DNA of 8,758 bases from Synechococcus sp. HW_metabat.21 (GTDB lineage: Bacteria > Cyanobacteriota > Cyanobacteriia > PCC-6307 > Cyanobiaceae). Location: assembly GCA_018623875.1 (NCBI GenBank), contig JAAZUZ010000065.1, forward strand, positions 1-8,758, written 5' to 3'. Each line of letters starts with the position of its first letter. Position 1 is the first letter of the stretch. Shown here in pieces: positions 6,537 through 8,758 of the stretch. A program made the position numbers and the translations under genes. A model generated the notes under the pieces. That model was given only the letters and a program-made list of their open reading frames with translations, was not told the origin of the DNA and made no database searches.

Positions 6537-8758
6537 ATGTTCGAGCGGTTTACCGAGAAGGCCATCAAGGTGATCATGCTGGCCCAGGAAGAGGCCCGCC
6601 GCCTGGGTCACAACTTCGTGGGCACCGAGCAGATCCTCCTGGGCCTGATCGGAGAAGGCACCGGCGTCGCCGCGAAGGTCCTCAAGTCCATGGGGGTCAA
6701 CCTCAAGGACGCTCGGGTCGAGGTCGAGAAGATCATCGGCCGCGGTTCCGGCTTCGTCGCAGTCGAGATTCCGTTCACACCCAGAGCGAAACGGGTGCTT
6801 GAACTCTCCCTTGAAGAAGCACGCCAGCTCGGACACAACTACATCGGTACGGAGCACCTTCTTCTCGGCCTGATCCGCGAAGGCGAAGGTGTGGCAGCAC
6901 GCGTCCTCGAGAACCTCGGCGTTGACCTGGCCAAGGTGCGCACCCAGGTGATCCGCATGCTGGGCGAGACCGCTGAGGTCGCCAGTGGCGGCGGTGGCGG
7001 CGGAAAGGGCTCCACGAAAACCCCGACCCTCGACGAGTTCGGCAGCAACCTCACGCAGCAGGCCTCCGACGGCAAGCTCGACCCCGTCGTCGGTCGTCAG
7101 CACGAAATCGAACGGGTGATCCAGATCCTGGGTCGCCGCACCAAGAACAACCCGGTGTTGATTGGTGAGCCCGGCGTGGGTAAGACCGCCATCGCCGAGG
7201 GCCTTGCCCAGCGCATCAACTCCGGCGATGTGCCGGACATCCTCGAAGACAAGCGCGTCCTCACCTTGGACATCGGCCTGCTGGTGGCCGGTACGAAGTA
7301 CAGAGGCGAATTCGAGGAGCGCCTCAAAAAGATCATGGAGGAGATCCGTGGCGCCGGAAACGTGATCCTGGTGATCGACGAGGTCCACACCCTGATCGGT
7401 GCCGGTGCCGCAGAGGGCGCCATTGATGCCGCCAACATCCTCAAGCCAGCCCTGGCACGCGGTGAACTGCAGTGCATCGGCGCAACGACTCTCGACGAGT
7501 ACCGCAAACACATCGAGAGGGATGCCGCGCTTGAGCGCCGCTTCCAGCCGGTGCAGGTGGGCGAGCCCTCGGTCGAGGACACCATTGAGATTCTTCGCGG
7601 CCTGAAGGAGCGCTACGAATCACACCACCGCCTGACGATTGCCGATGAGGCCCTAGTGGCCGCCGCGACCTTGGGTGACCGCTACATCTCCGATCGCTTC
7701 CTGCCTGACAAGGCCATCGACCTGATCGATGAAGCCGGTAGCCGGGTGCGCCTGATGAATTCCAAGCTGCCCCCTGCAGCCAAGGAAGTCGACAAGCAGC
7801 TGCGCGACATCGAGAAGCAAAAGGATGAAGCCGTGCGTGAGCAGGACTTCGCCAAGGCCGGTCAACTGCGTGACAAGGAAGTCGAACTGCGCGATCAGAT
7901 CCGCTCGATCCTTCAGAACCGCAAGGACGACAAGCCTGCGGCCGAGTCGACGGAGGCGTCAGCCGAAGCCACCAGCACGGAAACTCCCGTTGCCGTTGTT
8001 GATGCACCGGTGGCTGCCGTGACCGAATCCGGTCCGATGGTGACCGAAGAGGACATCGCCCAGATCGTTGCCTCCTGGACTGGCGTGCCTGTTCAGAAGC
8101 TCACTGAGAGCGAGTCGGCGAAGCTGCTGAACATGGAGGAAACCCTCCACCAGCGCCTGATTGGCCAGGACGAAGCCGTGAAGGCCGTGTCCCGCGCAAT
8201 CCGCCGTGCCCGGGTTGGCCTGAAGAACCCCAACCGCCCGATCGCCAGTTTCATCTTCTCCGGCCCTACGGGTGTCGGTAAGACCGAACTGACGAAGTCC
8301 CTGGCGTCCTACTTCTTTGGCAGCGAAGAGGCGATGATCCGGCTCGACATGTCGGAGTTCATGGAGCGCCACACGGTCAGCAAGCTGATCGGTTCGCCTC
8401 CGGGTTATGTGGGCTTTAACGAAGGCGGTCAGCTGACCGAAGCGGTCCGTCGTCGTCCCTACACCGTGGTGCTGTTTGACGAGATCGAGAAGGCCCACCC
8501 CGATGTGTTCAACCTGCTGCTGCAACTCCTGGAAGACGGTCGTCTGACCGATTCCAAGGGCCGCACGGTGGACTTCAAGAACACCTTGATCATCATGACC
8601 TCGAACATCGGCTCGAAGGTCATCGAGAAAGGTGGCGGCGGCCTCGGTTTCGAGTTCTCGGGTGGTGATGCCGAAGAGACGAACTACAACCGCATCCGTT
8701 CCTTGGTGAACGAAGAGCTGAAGCAGTACTTCCGCCCTGAGTTCCTGAACCGTCTCGA
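6537..8758 (+). CDS. clpC: ATP-dependent Clp protease ATP-binding subunit ClpC (partial, 3' end outside window)
   Basis: The frame is open for 740 codons from ATG at 6537-6539 to the window edge. ClpC is the Hsp100/AAA+ unfoldase that feeds substrates to the ClpP/ClpR core in cyanobacteria and chloroplasts. The N-domain with two Clp-N repeats covers 1-145, followed by a glycine linker (six Gly at 151-156). AAA-1 has Walker A GEPGVGKT at 210-217, Walker B VILVIDE at 276-282, pore loop [11 protein letters not shown] at 252-262 and arginines in LERRF at 332-336. The M domain at about 410-460 includes a UVR-like stretch, [12 protein letters not shown] at 437-448. An Ala/Glu/Ser/Thr-rich insert lies at about 463-499. 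AAA-2 has Walker A GPTGVGKT at 576-583, Walker B TVVLFDE at 643-649 and pore loop GYVGF at 623-627. Probably about 110-130 residues are missing. The ribosome binding site is weak (CAGG, about 9 nt). The M/UVR domain and N-terminus separate it from ClpB and ClpA. Confidence 0.97.
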   Translation, partial: MFERFTEKAIKVIMLAQEEARRLGHNFVGTEQILLGLIGEGTGVAAKVLKSMGVNLKDARVEVEKIIGRGSGFVAVEIPFTPRAKRVLELSLEEARQLGHNYIGTEHLLLGLIREGEGVAARVLENLGVDLAKVRTQVIRMLGETAEVASGGGGGGKGSTKTPTLDEFGSNLTQQASDGKLDPVVGRQHEIERVIQILGRRTKNNPVLIGEPGVGKTAIAEGLAQRINSGDVPDILEDKRVLTLDIGLLVAGTKYRGEFEERLKKIMEEIRGAGNVILVIDEVHTLIGAGAAEGAIDAANILKPALARGELQCIGATTLDEYRKHIERDAALERRFQPVQVGEPSVEDTIEILRGLKERYESHHRLTIADEALVAAATLGDRYISDRFLPDKAIDLIDEAGSRVRLMNSKLPPAAKEVDKQLRDIEKQKDEAVREQDFAKAGQLRDKEVELRDQIRSILQNRKDDKPAAESTEASAEATSTETPVAVVDAPVAAVTESGPMVTEEDIAQIVASWTGVPVQKLTESESAKLLNMEETLHQRLIGQDEAVKAVSRAIRRARVGLKNPNRPIASFIFSGPTGVGKTELTKSLASYFFGSEEAMIRLDMSEFMERHTVSKLIGSPPGYVGFNEGGQLTEAVRRRPYTVVLFDEIEKAHPDVFNLLLQLLEDGRLTDSKGRTVDFKNTLIIMTSNIGSKVIEKGGGGLGFEFSGGDAEETNYNRIRSLVNEELKQYFRPEFLNRL

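Noticed and set aside
6303..7511. A 402-codon minus-strand open frame opposite rimI and clpC
   Set aside because: It lies across the highly conserved clpC N-terminal and AAA-1 coding sequence, has no recognisable domain, and is explained by the same antisense stop depletion.

Overview
The window looks like chromosome from a GC-rich unicellular picocyanobacterium (marine or brackish Synechococcus / Cyanobium type). I infer this from the protein sequences and the gene order: a cyanobacterial-style ClpC next to a RimI-like acetyltransferase, facing a lysA-cdaA-uppS-bioB run. Base composition and codon use look uniform. I see no insertion sequence, phage gene, tRNA, rRNA, CRISPR array or sign of recent transfer.

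Positions 1-5855 hold six minus-strand genes so tightly packed that they are most likely one operon. In transcription order they are lysA (diaminopimelate decarboxylase), cdaA (membrane diadenylate cyclase), uppS (undecaprenyl diphosphate synthase), bioB (biotin synthase), trhO (tRNA U34 hydroxylase, rhodanese family), and a glutathione S-transferase fused to a DUF952 domain that runs off the left edge. The junctions are a 21-bp gap, a 4-bp overlap, a 5-bp gap, a 4-bp overlap and a 5-bp gap. The first three genes share an envelope theme: LysA consumes meso-diaminopimelate, a peptidoglycan precursor; UppS makes the lipid carrier for wall synthesis; and c-di-AMP is linked to osmotic and wall homeostasis in other bacteria.

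Positions 5856-5889 are a 34-bp gap between divergent start codons. From 5890 the plus strand carries rimI, a hairpin terminator directly after its stop, a 182-bp regulatory gap (6355-6536) with a promoter-like element inside a perfect 8-bp inverted repeat, and then the first 740 codons of clpC, which runs off the right edge.

I found no obvious new multi-gene system. The points most worth a second look are the GST-DUF952 fusion, a cyclase whose RHR signature reads Arg-His-Leu, the inverted repeat over the clpC -10 region, the odd rimI start, and an Ala/Glu/Ser/Thr-rich insert in ClpC. Four of the eight genes (cdaA, bioB, trhO, rimI) appear to start with GTG.
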